Source of the DNA: Rhizobium sp. TH2
Lineage (GTDB): Bacteria; Pseudomonadota; Alphaproteobacteria; Rhizobiales; Rhizobiaceae
Direction: 5' to 3'
DNA: 64,000 nucleotides
Assembly: GCF_024707525.1 (NCBI RefSeq)
Contig: NZ_CP062231.1
Span: 4,901,501 to 4,965,500, forward strand
Shown here one piece after another: positions 63,690-64,000 of the stretch (within the stretch, counting starts at the first letter, position 1; the number at the start of each line of letters is the position of its first letter). The position numbers were made by a program, and so were the translations under genes. The notes beneath the pieces are model-generated. The model saw only the letters and a list, made by a program, of their open reading frames with translations. It did no database searches and was not told the origin of the DNA.

Positions 63690-63847
63690 CTGAAACGACA
63701 AACCCGGTGCTGGAGGACACCGGGCTTGCCGTAGGGAGGGGATCAGTATTGTCAACGTTCTTGATCGTCTGGCATCGGGCCGCCGTGTTGCAGGGGGTCG
63801 GGCGGTCCTTGGGGGTGGTGCCTGGGCGGGAGGAGAACCTCGGGCAC
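63690..63847 (-). ncRNA. Candidate Hfq-type small RNA with anti-Shine-Dalgarno loops, copy B
   Basis: This is the inverted second copy of the 6437-6590 RNA. The hairpins correspond: GTGCC/GGCAC (63818-63847) with the same CTCCTCCC loop, CCGCC/GGCGG (63777-63808) and the terminator CCCGGTG/CACCGGG (63700-63727) with loop TCCTCCAG. It differs from copy A by several substitutions and short insertions outside the loops. Confidence 0.6.
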
Positions 63848-63874
63848 TGGTGGTCAGTCGATCAGGTCATCAGA

Positions 63875-64000
63875 TCAATCGCAGATGCGAACCTTCTTGA
63901 TGTAGACATTGCCCCAGTCGTCGTAGCGCTTGATCTTCTTGACGAAGCAATAGTCGTCATAGTCGTAACGGGGGGATACGACGACCACGCCCCAATGATG
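63875..64000 (-). CDS. Small secreted His/Tyr/Lys-rich protein, copy B (partial)
   Basis: The last 41 codons of a second copy of the gene at 6163 are visible; the N-terminus lies beyond the right edge. The protein reads HHWGVVVVSPRYDYDDYCFVKKIKRYDDWGNVYIKKVRICD, differing from copy A by one residue (Val for Ile). At the DNA level six of 126 bases differ, most at third codon positions, so the coding sequence is under purifying selection. Confidence 0.85.
   Translation of the reverse strand, partial: HHWGVVVVSPRYDYDDYCFVKKIKRYDDWGNVYIKKVRICD

Overview
The window is a GC-rich stretch of an alphaproteobacterial chromosome, most likely Rhizobiaceae or a close relative (Hyphomicrobiales). The evidence is the ribosomal/SRP block ffh-aroQ-rpsP-rimM-trmD-rplS, the block dapF-mtaB-ftsY-yciB-DUF2585 leading into ccmGDCB-A and acnA, a phhA gene with a divergent Lrp regulator, paired DUF465 proteins, and several families of palindromic intergenic repeats of the kind abundant in rhizobia. 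Species cannot be named from the sequence alone.

Layout. 1-6 kb: end of atpH, a DUF4345 membrane protein, a PAS-GGDEF protein, priA and a small transaldolase. 6-10 kb: a small secreted His/Tyr-rich protein followed by a candidate anti-Shine-Dalgarno small RNA, an amino-acid ABC transporter lacking its ATPase gene, and purK/purE. 10-18 kb: DUF465 pair, ArsR regulator, TSUP permease, thiE-like gene, Sel1 protein, inositol monophosphatase, a PIN-type toxin-antitoxin pair, an ABC exporter and rpmE. 18.3-20.9 kb is an accessory islet with two palindromic repeats, about 310 bases of consecutive perfect hairpins without a gene, a HEPN-like gene, a frameshifted RTX remnant and an NTF2-like gene. 21-29 kb: phhA, regulators, alcohol dehydrogenase, ChaC, an adenylate cyclase/TolB/TPR protein, a lone GIY-YIG protein of lower GC, and a pentapeptide-repeat protein. 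29-36.5 kb: rplS to ffh, interrupted by a transporter pair and by a 272-bp palindromic element. 36.8-41.7 kb: VapBC, a Crp/Fnr regulator, tandem sulfotransferases and a metallo-beta-lactamase-fold protein. 41.8-54 kb: dapF to acnA, with a HigBA module and an orphan gene inside the ccm cluster. 54-64 kb: LysE exporter, ispG, oxidoreductase, RTX protein, Lrp regulator, DUF1223, the second 272-bp element, DUF2794, thiN, an ABC-F ATPase, and a second inverted copy of the small secreted gene plus small RNA.

The genes are mainly housekeeping (translation, protein targeting, cytochrome c maturation, purine, lysine and isoprenoid synthesis, TCA cycle), with accessory genes in the gaps.

Three noncoding signals stand out. 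(1) The secreted-gene/small-RNA unit occurs twice in inverted orientation about 57 kb apart, and its hairpin loops expose CCTCC-type motifs. (2) Two equal-length palindromic elements have the same fold but different stem sequences, each internally complementary. (3) A chain of hairpins at 18679-18990 matches no RNA family I recognise. I saw no tRNA, rRNA or CRISPR array.
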